Shown here piece after piece: positions 55,822 through 62,138 of a stretch of 64,000 bases of DNA. Origin of the DNA: Candidatus Eremiobacteraceae bacterium (GTDB taxonomy: Bacteria; Vulcanimicrobiota; Vulcanimicrobiia; Eremiobacterales; Eremiobacteraceae); NCBI GenBank assembly GCA_035710745.1, contig DASTCX010000031.1, positions 1 to 64,000 of the forward strand. The letters run 5' to 3'. Both the position numbers and the translations under genes were made by a program. Position 1 is the first letter of the stretch. Every line of letters starts with the position of its first letter. The notes beneath the pieces were generated by a model. That model searched no databases, was not told the DNA's origin, and was given only the letters and a program-made list of their open reading frames with translations.

Positions 55822-55864
55822 GCTCCCCGAGTTGGACTCGAACCAACGACTTGCTGATTAACAG
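55822..55864 (-). repeat. Distal attachment repeat: 3' half of tRNA-Asn
   Basis: 43 nt identical to 60598-60640. It runs from the anticodon loop to the discriminator base of tRNA-Asn. The rest of the tRNA is missing and the CCA is altered (CAT on the minus strand). This is the displaced original 3' end, i.e. attL/attR of the island. Confidence 0.9.
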
Positions 55865-55960
55865 GCAAGTCAAGCGTCTGCAGCGCCAGGCGCAAATTGC
55901 GTAAATGCGGTTGAAAAGTTGTGCCTCGTTGCGCCCCGTTGGTTGCCATTGTGTTCTATT

Positions 55961-56011
55961 GGCGGCAGTTAGGCGGCAGTGACTCAATGTAGGGCGGCTT
56001 CAGGGCGGGTC
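55961..56011. repeat. Iterated GGCGG motifs beside the distal att site
   Basis: GGCGGCAGT occurs at 55961 and again at 55972 (11-nt period), followed by GGGCGGCTT near 55992 and GGGCGGGTC near 56003. Short iterated sites next to an att core are typical of integrase arm or excisionase binding sites, but this is inference from position. Confidence 0.4.
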
Positions 56012-56013
56012 AG

Positions 56014-56112
56014 TCACCCCATCTCAACGGCGATCTTCTTCAGTTCAGTTGGCTTCCGCTCAGCACTATTGTTTTGCATTTCCCGCGCCATCTTCGCGCT
56101 TCGATCTGTCAT
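56014..56112 (-). CDS. Possible 32-residue peptide
   Basis: A short frame overlapping the 3' end of the 56066 gene in another register. It encodes a charged, helix-prone peptide ending ERKPTELKKIAVEMG. No ribosome site is obvious. It may be a small accessory gene or chance. Confidence 0.25.
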   Translation of the reverse strand: MTDRSAKMAREMQNNSAERKPTELKKIAVEMG

Positions 56113-56662
56113 GGAATATAGGAAGGTCCTTCGGTAACGCTACCCGCGCCAAGTACCGCCCGCAGGCAGCGGAAAAATGTTCCAGGTATGGAGGACGCAG
56201 ACCCGGTCGGTGCTCTTTTTGCTTGGCCATCGTCTGCAAGTATTTCAATTCCAGCGGAGTGATATACCTTAGGTCTACTAGGACGCAACCTTCTTTGTCG
56301 TTTGGGTCATTTGGATTTGCAAGCATGATCCAATCGGGTCGCCTTTGATCGCGAATATCTTGAAGTGCCTCATCGTCAAAATCATGCTTCGATCTAGCCT
56401 GGCCGACGCTGATTATGCTAGTTACTAAAGCTCGCGAGGCATTCCTAAAGTCACACGATTGAGTGACCACAATGGCGTCGGTGTGAAAGAAATTTACGGT
56501 TGCGTTCTTCTTCTTCCGATTTGGGAGTTCCATGAGTTCGGACTCAATGAAGCGCGGGAGATAGAGACCCTGGATTATCTGCCCCTGCTCTAAGTCGGCA
56601 TCCTTGGGTACATTCCACCACCAGCCTTCGTCCGGCTTGTCCGAAGTCAATAGCGCCCCCAA
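56066..56662 (-). CDS. Island protein with TQSCD motif, unknown function
   Basis: 198 residues, last gene of a three-gene operon. It starts GWWWNVPKDADLEQGQIIQGLYLP, then HTDAIVVTQSCDFRNAS, and RPDWIMLANPNDPNDKEGCVLVDLRYITPLEL. The V(T/S)Q(S/D)CD signature occurs in a scattered group of island and phage proteins that I cannot name. No membrane segment. It is 11 nt downstream of the 101-residue gene. Confidence 0.75.
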   Translation of the reverse strand: MGALLTSDKPDEGWWWNVPKDADLEQGQIIQGLYLPRFIESELMELPNRKKKNATVNFFHTDAIVVTQSCDFRNASRALVTSIISVGQARSKHDFDDEALQDIRDQRRPDWIMLANPNDPNDKEGCVLVDLRYITPLELKYLQTMAKQKEHRPGLRPPYLEHFSAACGRYLARVALPKDLPIFHDRSKREDGAGNAKQ

Positions 56663-56673
56663 CGAGTAGACAG

Positions 56674-56979
56674 CTACTCGTCTACAAAACCGCCAAATTC
56701 GACGGTGATTTCCAAATCATCCTGTAGGGGGCTAATTTGAAATAGTTCGCCCATAGATCCCCACGGTCTATAGATTGGACGCGCCCGTGGCAATACGGGG
56801 TAATTGGACGACTGTGCTAGTGCCACTAGTGCACCTATCGCGTTCACACTCGCGTTGTCGAAGGCGTCGCGGAATATATCCGGCGTGAATTCAATATAGC
56901 GAGTTGAAATCTCCCGATTCCCGGGCGGGGGGAAAATCGGATCGGGATTTAAGATTTTTACGTCTATTAGTTCTTTCAC
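56674..56979 (-). CDS. Island protein of 101 residues, unknown function
   Basis: Middle gene of the operon; its ATG overlaps the stop of the 221-residue gene (ATGA). Contains NREISTRYIEFTPDIFRDAFDNAS, a helical central part, RPIYRPWGSMGELF and an acidic C-terminal beta segment (DDLEITVEFGGFVDE). I do not recognise it. Tight overlap with both neighbours implies a joint function. Confidence 0.72.
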   Translation of the reverse strand: MKELIDVKILNPDPIFPPPGNREISTRYIEFTPDIFRDAFDNASVNAIGALVALAQSSNYPVLPRARPIYRPWGSMGELFQISPLQDDLEITVEFGGFVDE

Positions 56980-57641
56980 GCACGTACCATAAGATGGGAA
57001 ACAAGCGGTGCAAACTTCTTGGTAAATAGGTCGAACTTGCGTCTTAAATCCTCAACGAGCCCAAGCGCGTTATCGGCGGGCGTAGCGAGACAATTGGCAT
57101 CTACCGACACGAAGAATTTCTTGCTGTTTAAAAACAGGGTTTCGACCTTACAATCAAAGGTTTGACCGGATTCAACATAGACATTTCTAAAACCGCCACC
57201 CAAGTGCGTTGAGCCATCGGGCGTCAGTGCTTTAAATACATCGGATTTTGCGTCAATCGCTTCGAGTGACGTACCTGGAGCCGCGTCAAATGAGCCCGCA
57301 AAATAGATGCCGTACGGATATGGAGGTTTGAATTCTAGGCCGCCTAGCACAAGGTCGATCGGGAAAACGATCGTCGCAAGAATAATTTCTGGGTCCATCG
57401 GCGCGTTGGTCGCGAATTGAATTCTGTCAGGGGTAAGTATTACGGACGCGCTACCATTCGCAGTATTGAAATACCACTCGTCCTCGTCGCCCTTGGTCAC
57501 GGTTTGAAACTTGGAGATCAAGCGGTTTGTCAACACCGTCACAACTGCATCTGTAATAGGCAACGGCGGCCGCATGATAACAAGCCGAACGGAGTCGACG
57601 GAGAGAGCTGGATCGGTGCGCGGGGTCGGGGCGACCTTCAT
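56976..57641 (-). CDS. Island protein of 221 residues, unknown function
   Basis: First gene of the operon. Beta-rich with two parallel stretches: SVDSVRLVIMRPPLPITDAVVTVLTNRL and GSASVILTPDRIQFATNAPMDPEIILATIVFPIDLVLGG. The C-terminal half has FDCKVETLFLNSKKFFVSVDANC. The pattern resembles proteins that form a dimeric beta-barrel scaffold, but I cannot assign a family. Confidence 0.72.
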   Translation of the reverse strand: MKVAPTPRTDPALSVDSVRLVIMRPPLPITDAVVTVLTNRLISKFQTVTKGDEDEWYFNTANGSASVILTPDRIQFATNAPMDPEIILATIVFPIDLVLGGLEFKPPYPYGIYFAGSFDAAPGTSLEAIDAKSDVFKALTPDGSTHLGGGFRNVYVESGQTFDCKVETLFLNSKKFFVSVDANCLATPADNALGLVEDLRRKFDLFTKKFAPLVSHLMVRA

Positions 57642-57966
57642 GGTATCTGTCCCAAATTGCCCCTTCCGGTCAATGATGCCTTCGGACCTATGGTTCCCCT
57701 GATACGGTTATCGGAGTCTATGGCCTCATATACTACCGAGCTGGTTTCCGGCAAGTTTCTGCGTTCCATTCGAGCTAAACCACGCGGTTCTTGGATTTGT
57801 GGTAGGCTAGTCGCCACGGAGGGTTGGCCGAGCGGCTGAAGGCACCCGACTTAGGATGGGGTAGCCAAATCCCGTAGGACGGACTACCGATATGAGTTAC
57901 CGCAAACCCTTATTTAGAAAGGCTCTGCCGAACGTGCCGCGCGGGGAGAATTGCCGAACGTGAGGC
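57642..57966. other. Gene-poor gap inside the island
   Basis: Apart from the tRNA-like fragment at 57817-57862 I see no supported gene. It separates the unknown operon (reading left) from the small Cys-rich gene (also reading left), so it should hold the operon promoter near 57650-57720. Confidence 0.4.
57817..57862 (+). pseudogene. tRNA-Leu(UAG)-like 5' fragment
   Basis: A class II tRNA D-arm pattern (GGTTGGCCGAGCGGCTGAAGG) leads into an anticodon arm with loop CTTAGGA, whose centre TAG would read leucine codon CUA. The stem has one G/G mismatch. A T-arm (GTTCGA) and a matching acceptor strand are missing. It could be a relic of a phage tRNA or an old attachment site. Confidence 0.4.
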
Positions 57967-58203
57967 TCAGTTCAGCGGCAGGACGTCCCCTCCGTGCCGG
58001 ACGCAGGCCGGACAGATAGCCCATGCGTGGCTCGGCTTTGAGGGATCGGCGAGCAATTTCCAGCCGGCGGAGCTGTCGGATGCCGAGAGGCAAGCGGCCA
58101 TCTCGTCCAGCCGTTCGCCGGTCCTTGGATGGGTATTCGACTTGCATCCTGGGCAACCACATCTAAGAGGCTCCATCAAGGGATTCGGCTTTGTGGTGGT
58201 CAC
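57967..58203 (-). CDS. Small zinc-ribbon-like protein
   Basis: 78 residues from GTG 58203 (or 69 from ATG 58176). RCGCPGCKSNTHPRTGER and AWAICPACVRHGGD give a CxCxxC...CxxC set suited to bind zinc. Short, soluble, island-encoded. It is divergent from the Cys/His protein at 58236 with 32 nt between. Confidence 0.6.
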   Translation of the reverse strand: MTTTKPNPLMEPLRCGCPGCKSNTHPRTGERLDEMAACLSASDSSAGWKLLADPSKPSHAWAICPACVRHGGDVLPLN

Positions 58204-58235
58204 GGTGCTACCCTTGCATGGGAGGACCTAATGTA

Positions 58236-58439
58236 ATGGAGTACCATCAAGTCAAATGCGAGATCTGCTCATACAGGCGAACCGTTCTCAATAATGCGGT
58301 TGCCGAAAGGCTTACGATACAGCATCGGTCGATCCACGGCCACGCTGCCTACCTCGTGACCATATCGCTCCCGCCTCCCAAACGGCCGGTGCAGCTGCCG
58401 ACCCCGACCAGCGCAATTCGATCCGGCAGAGGATCGTAA
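58236..58439 (+). CDS. Small C2H2-like Cys/His protein
   Basis: 67 residues. GGGAGG lies about 10 nt before ATG 58236. CEICSYRRTVLNNAVAER followed by HRSIHGH gives a C-x2-C...H-x4-H set resembling a C2H2 finger. The Pro-rich tail is disordered. It is convergent with the XRE-ImmA gene, with only 2 nt between stops. Possibly a DNA-binding factor of the island. Confidence 0.5.
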   Translation: MEYHQVKCEICSYRRTVLNNAVAERLTIQHRSIHGHAAYLVTISLPPPKRPVQLPTPTSAIRSGRGS

Positions 58440-58441
58440 CC

Positions 58442-59605
58442 CTAGCGCGAGGCGCGTGATCCATCACCAAGCTTCAGCGTAAGCTCCACATCGTCGACAA
58501 CTCCAGGCCGTACTTCCTCTTCTTCCAAACCACAATACCGAGCGACGTCAGCACCTTGCAGTCCTACTTCGTCGCACAAGGCGTTGAGATTCTCTGGATC
58601 ATCGGCCTTAAGAGCACGTATGGCATTCCCCAACAGGCGCGGCTCTTCAGGTGGAATCATATCATCGAACGGTTCAGAGTCACGCCACTTCCTGCGGTTG
58701 CGCTTAGCCCAAAATCCACTCTCCGCAGACGCATCGATCATTTCCAAGTCCACGGCCCGCTTCAGCATCGCTCCCACGGACAAATGCCAATGCTGCTTCA
58801 AAAGAAGCAGACTATCGAGGCTTACGTACGTCAGAGACTTGCGAAACGACGCGGCGGGCATAAGGAATGCCCGAGCAAATCTAAAGGCCTGATCCTCTAC
58901 CAACTTGTGAGTATCAGGGTTGAGCTGAAGAAATCGCTTGTCGATATTGCGATGCATGAGCAAATGGCCGAGCTCGTGGGCAACGTCGAATCGGCGATGA
59001 ACGCCACTAACCTCACGGCAACCAACAACGACTATCGGCCTTCCTCTCTTACTCCACAACGAAAAGGCATCAATAGCGTTGGCCTTTACCAGCTCTGCAA
59101 CTACGATACAGCCGTTGTTTTCAACGAGTTTTACGACGTCACGTATTACACCGTCTCGAAAGCCCCAATGGCCGCGGAGTGCGGTTGCAGAATCCTCGAT
59201 CTCAGTCTCTGTAATCTGTCTTGGATCGCTAGGCGGATGGAAATCTGGAATGCTTACTTCGGGAAGCACGACGTACTGTTCGAGCACGGTAACAAAATCG
59301 CGCACCCAAGCGAGCTGCCTAGTAACTGCGGCGAGCTGCTTCTTGTTCGTCTTTGATCGAAAGTGTCGAAAAAACACTGGCGACGGCTCGGGCTCCGGCG
59401 CCGACCGCGAGAAAAAGTCTACCGGTACGTTCAGTGCCGCACAGAATCGCGCCACCGCCAGGGGGCTGGGTTTGACTCGCCCGTGCTCATACTTGTAAAC
59501 TACCTGTCGCTGAACGCCTAACTTGCCCGCGAGCTCTTCAAGAGATAGACTGCGACCCTCGCGGGCCTCTCGAAGCCGAGCGAGCGGATGATCCTTACTT
59601 GCCAT
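58442..59605 (-). CDS. XRE-family HTH / ImmA-IrrE metalloprotease fusion
   Basis: 387 residues. The N-terminal HTH_XRE (~9-65) reads LREAREGRSLSLEELAGKLGVQRQVVYKYEHGRVKPS. The middle holds the ImmA/IrrE zinc site FDVAHELGHLLMH near 215. Such fusions (PF01381 + PF06114) occur in mobile elements and cut or derepress phage and island regulators; some act as antitoxins. It overlaps the preceding 62-residue gene by 11 nt. Confidence 0.92.
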   Translation of the reverse strand: MASKDHPLARLREAREGRSLSLEELAGKLGVQRQVVYKYEHGRVKPSPLAVARFCAALNVPVDFFSRSAPEPEPSPVFFRHFRSKTNKKQLAAVTRQLAWVRDFVTVLEQYVVLPEVSIPDFHPPSDPRQITETEIEDSATALRGHWGFRDGVIRDVVKLVENNGCIVVAELVKANAIDAFSLWSKRGRPIVVVGCREVSGVHRRFDVAHELGHLLMHRNIDKRFLQLNPDTHKLVEDQAFRFARAFLMPAASFRKSLTYVSLDSLLLLKQHWHLSVGAMLKRAVDLEMIDASAESGFWAKRNRRKWRDSEPFDDMIPPEEPRLLGNAIRALKADDPENLNALCDEVGLQGADVARYCGLEEEEVRPGVVDDVELTLKLGDGSRASR

Positions 59606-59783
59606 CGTTTGATTCTTTGCGTTTTGGCTTCCGCAGTCTTCGCCCTGCCCGAAGAGGCGTAGTGCGCTTGTCGGCTACAACTTCCACGCGCGCCGTAGAT
59701 GCTGGCTGTGACAGAACCTCCTCAACTAGACGGACTTGCTCCGAGACGTAGTTCATGTCGTCATCTAAGAAACGAACATCCAT
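59595..59783 (-). CDS. 62-residue basic protein upstream of XRE-ImmA
   Basis: An acidic N-terminus (MDVRFLDDDMNYVSEQVRLVEEVL) and a very basic C-terminus (RAGRRLRKPKRKESNDGK). It overlaps the XRE-ImmA start by 11 nt, so the pair is coupled. It could be a small partner or toxin of the HTH-protease. No family recognised. Confidence 0.6.
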   Translation of the reverse strand: MDVRFLDDDMNYVSEQVRLVEEVLSQPASTARVEVVADKRTTPLRAGRRLRKPKRKESNDGK

Positions 59784-59818
59784 AAAAGCGACGACAGACG
59801 GGTTGCCCTTCTCGAACC

Positions 59819-60241
59819 CTAGACGAGTGTGGCAAAGAGCATCTTCGGATCGTCGAACAACGTTGGCTGCGATGGTCGGCTCATTAAACGTTGACGCGGC
59901 CGTGGATTGCGATGGCGCGATCGAACCTTCACGAAGGCAAGACGTAGCTGCGGTGATTCGAACAGCACGTAGTGAGTCGACGAACCCTCGTGCTGATATA
60001 TTTGGATGCTACTGAGCGGTAAGGCACTCTGTAGATCGTCGAGCGCAGCCGCCACCGTTTCTTGAATCTTGAAGTACCGCTGGAGCCCTGCGACATCACC
60101 CAAAGGAACTCGCTTGTATTGCGCGCGGCAAAGCGCGACGCCCTGACGCGCGCCGTCAGCTACGGCAGCGCCCAGTTTCCGAAGAACGATCTCCGGCACC
60201 AGCGCCAGGAATCGCTCCCGATAGTTACGGTTACGAGCCAC
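59819..60241 (-). CDS. Island protein of 140 residues, unknown function
   Basis: First gene of the three-gene unit (35 nt before the next). GTG start. Helical N-terminus (NYRERFLALVPEIVLRKLGAAVADGARQGVALCRAQ), DLQSALPLSSIQIYQHEGSSTHYVLFESPQLRLAFVKVRS, and a C-terminal SRPSQPTLFDD. A PxxLF-type tail can resemble clamp- or partner-binding motifs, but no family can be named. Confidence 0.65.
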   Translation of the reverse strand: MARNRNYRERFLALVPEIVLRKLGAAVADGARQGVALCRAQYKRVPLGDVAGLQRYFKIQETVAAALDDLQSALPLSSIQIYQHEGSSTHYVLFESPQLRLAFVKVRSRHRNPRPRQRLMSRPSQPTLFDDPKMLFATLV

Positions 60242-60482
60242 GGTTCACCATCCAGTCGTAAAGTGTAAACTCGTGTCATTATCGGTAGTAGTACATAGTT
60301 TTTGTAACCCTAGATGCGTAAACCTTGTGCATTTCGTAACCTACAACTGGGTCTATCGTTCGGGGTGCGGGACAGGTTGCATACAATCAGGGCCCAATCA
60401 GATCAGAGTCGGCGATCCTGCCGTGCTCGCCGTGTCGACGCTTGTTGCGACCCAGCGTTTCTCGCACGCAGTCGAGTAGTGA

Positions 60483-60511
60483 CGACTTGCTGATCAGATG
60501 TCAGCAAGTCG
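60483..60511. repeat. Palindrome built from the tRNA-Asn anticodon arm
   Basis: CGACTTGCTGA (60483-60493) and TCAGCAAGTCG (60501-60511) are perfect inverted copies with a 7-nt spacer. The same 11 nt occur in tRNA-Asn as part of the 43-bp att repeat. It may be an integrase-recognition or fold-back structure derived from the tRNA. Confidence 0.6.
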
Positions 60512-60561
60512 CGACGTTGACGATACTTTGGCGTCAGTGAACTACATCGGAAGAAAAATCA

Positions 60562-60592
60562 AAAGCCGCAAACCGTTATGGAGTGCGGCTTT
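60562..60592 (-). terminator. Terminator of tRNA-Asn carried by the island
   Basis: AAAGCCGCA (60562-60570) and TGCGGCTTT (60584-60592) form a stem with Ts on the minus strand, just after the tRNA 3' end. It gives the tRNA a new terminator after insertion. Confidence 0.75.
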
Positions 60593-60597
60593 ACGTG

Positions 60598-60640
60598 GCT
60601 CCCCGAGTTGGACTCGAACCAACGACTTGCTGATTAACAG
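60598..60640 (-). repeat. Proximal attachment repeat within tRNA-Asn
   Basis: 43 nt identical to 55822-55864, covering the tRNA from the anticodon loop to its 3' end. Integration at this site restores a complete tRNA. Confidence 0.9.
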
Positions 60641-60671
60641 TCAGCCGCTCTACCAACTGAGCTATCGGGGA
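60599..60671 (-). tRNA. tRNA-Asn (GTT)
   Basis: Full cloverleaf on the minus strand: acceptor TCCCCGA/TCGGGGA, D-arm AGCTCAGTTGGTAGAGC, anticodon loop CTGTTAA reading GTT, T-arm GTTGGTTCGAGTCCAAC, discriminator G. CCA is encoded (60596-60598). It is the integration target of the island. Confidence 0.97.
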
Positions 60672-60713
60672 CCGTTGGCAATAGGCGAATTATAGCAAAA
60701 GGGGGACGGTCCT

Positions 60714-62138
60714 TCAAGCAGGCGACTGGCGTGCGATATGACCTTTCGCGCCGCTCGGTTCGAGCAGCCTAATGATCTTCTCGGCAGCGATACTTGCGCC
60801 CGAAATGCAATCGGAGATCGATGGCCCGCTGAAGTAGTTTCCGACGAGAGTCATCTGCGGCAGTCGAGAAATGCCTTCACCGATCGCGGCCAATCTATCG
60901 CCGTGACCCAATGTGAGCTGCGGAATCGCCTTCTCCCAGCGAAAGCCGGCGATCACCGATGGCGGCACGTCGACGCCGAGCGCGCGCTGAAGGTCGCGAT
61001 GCGCGATAGCGACGATCTCATCGTCACGCAGCGATGCGATCTCGCGGTCGCCGCTGCCGCCGAGAAACGCGGTCAGCAACGTGCGATCTCTCGGACACCG
61101 ATCGTCGAACATCGCCGAGTTCCACGCGCAGCCGAGGATGCGCAATCCGGAGTCGTCACCGCGCAGAAAACCGAAGCCGTGCAGCTCGGCCTCTATAGCG
61201 TCGCGCGGGTACGACAACGCGACTTGTGCGACCGGTTCGTACGGTATTTCGCAAAGGGCGTAGGCCGCTTCCGGCTCGAGCTGCGCAAGCAGTCTGCCCG
61301 ACTCGTACGCGGGAAGCGCGAGCACCGCGTGCCGAGCGACGACGCTCGCCGAATCATCGCCTTTTCCTTGTCGAGTCGAATCCTTGAAGACGAGCTCGAC
61401 GTTGGCGCCGCGCAAGACGACGTCCGTCACTCGCGCGCCAAGCCGAACGTCATTACCGAGCATCGCGCCGAGCGCAGCCGTCAACCTTTCGTTCCCGCCG
61501 GCGATCGCGAGCGGCGTGCGCTGCGGTCCGCGCCGAGCACTGCGTCGACGGGCGATCGCACCGACGAAGACGCTCGTATAGCGTCGCTCGGATTCGACGA
61601 GCGCGGGAAACGCGCTTCGCATCGACAGCATCGACGGATCGCCGGCGAAGATCCCGTTGATCATCGGGCGGACGATCGCGTCGATGACGGCCTTGCCGGC
61701 TCGTCGCGCGGCGAACGACGAAACGGACTCGTCTTCGTCCGACGAGCGCGCGCCGATGAGCGGCTCGGCGAGCAGTCGCAGCTTGGCAGCCGGCGACAGC
61801 AGCGGCGACGCTAGAAATGCCGGCGGCGACGTCGGTGCACGCTCGAGACGGCCGTGCGCGAAGAACCATGGCGTGCCGGTCCGCGCACGCAAGAGCTTGT
61901 CATCGAGCGAGAGCGCCGACAAGAGCCTCGTGAATTGTGGAGAGGCGGCGAACGTCTGCGGACCGCCGTCGGCGATGCACCCATCGCGATGGACGCTCGA
62001 AATACACCCCCCGACACGATCGCCCGCCTCGAGGACACATGTTCGAAGACCCGCACGTCGCAGCGAGACCGCACAGGTGAGTCCGGTTATCCCTGCGCCG
62101 GCGATCGCGACATCGTAAGGGACGAAGGCGGGCGTCAT
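60714..62138 (-). CDS. hemY: Protoporphyrinogen oxidase (oxygen-dependent, HemY-like)
   Basis: 474 residues from ATG 62138, which overlaps the hemH stop (ATGA). N-terminal FAD site VAIAGAGITGLTCAVSLRRAGLRTCVLEAGDRVGG; GGPQTFAASPQFTRLLSALSL and a C-terminal LVGNYFSGPSISDCISGASIAAEKI are the HemY family ends. It oxidises protoporphyrinogen IX (or coproporphyrinogen III) before metal insertion. It is last in the hemE-hemH-hemY operon. Confidence 0.92.
   Translation of the reverse strand: MTPAFVPYDVAIAGAGITGLTCAVSLRRAGLRTCVLEAGDRVGGCISSVHRDGCIADGGPQTFAASPQFTRLLSALSLDDKLLRARTGTPWFFAHGRLERAPTSPPAFLASPLLSPAAKLRLLAEPLIGARSSDEDESVSSFAARRAGKAVIDAIVRPMINGIFAGDPSMLSMRSAFPALVESERRYTSVFVGAIARRRSARRGPQRTPLAIAGGNERLTAALGAMLGNDVRLGARVTDVVLRGANVELVFKDSTRQGKGDDSASVVARHAVLALPAYESGRLLAQLEPEAAYALCEIPYEPVAQVALSYPRDAIEAELHGFGFLRGDDSGLRILGCAWNSAMFDDRCPRDRTLLTAFLGGSGDREIASLRDDEIVAIAHRDLQRALGVDVPPSVIAGFRWEKAIPQLTLGHGDRLAAIGEGISRLPQMTLVGNYFSGPSISDCISGASIAAEKIIRLLEPSGAKGHIARQSPA

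Larger units (their letters stand above)
60242..60598. other. Non-coding end of the island beside tRNA-Asn
   Basis: About 350 nt without a supported gene. It holds the promoter region of the 60241 gene, an inverted repeat of the tRNA anticodon arm (60483-60511) and a terminator (60562-60592). No integrase or excisionase frame is visible. Confidence 0.6.
55822..60640. mobile_element. tRNA-Asn genomic island, about 4.8 kb, no visible integrase
   Basis: Bounded by 43-bp direct repeats of the tRNA-Asn 3' half. The interior is visibly more AT-rich than its surroundings, holds no REPs, and carries genes of unknown or mobile-element type. Contents: operon 57641-56066 of three unknown proteins, small Cys/His proteins at 57967 and 58236, and a unit 60241-58442 ending in XRE-ImmA/IrrE. 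The lack of an integrase suggests loss by decay or mobilisation in trans. Confidence 0.85.

Noticed and set aside
55793-55987. 64-codon minus-strand frame over the distal att site
   Set aside because: Most of it translates the tRNA fragment, so it is not a protein gene.
57817-57862. Functional tRNA-Leu(UAG)
   Set aside because: T-arm and acceptor 3' strand are absent and the anticodon stem has a mismatch; kept only as a relic.
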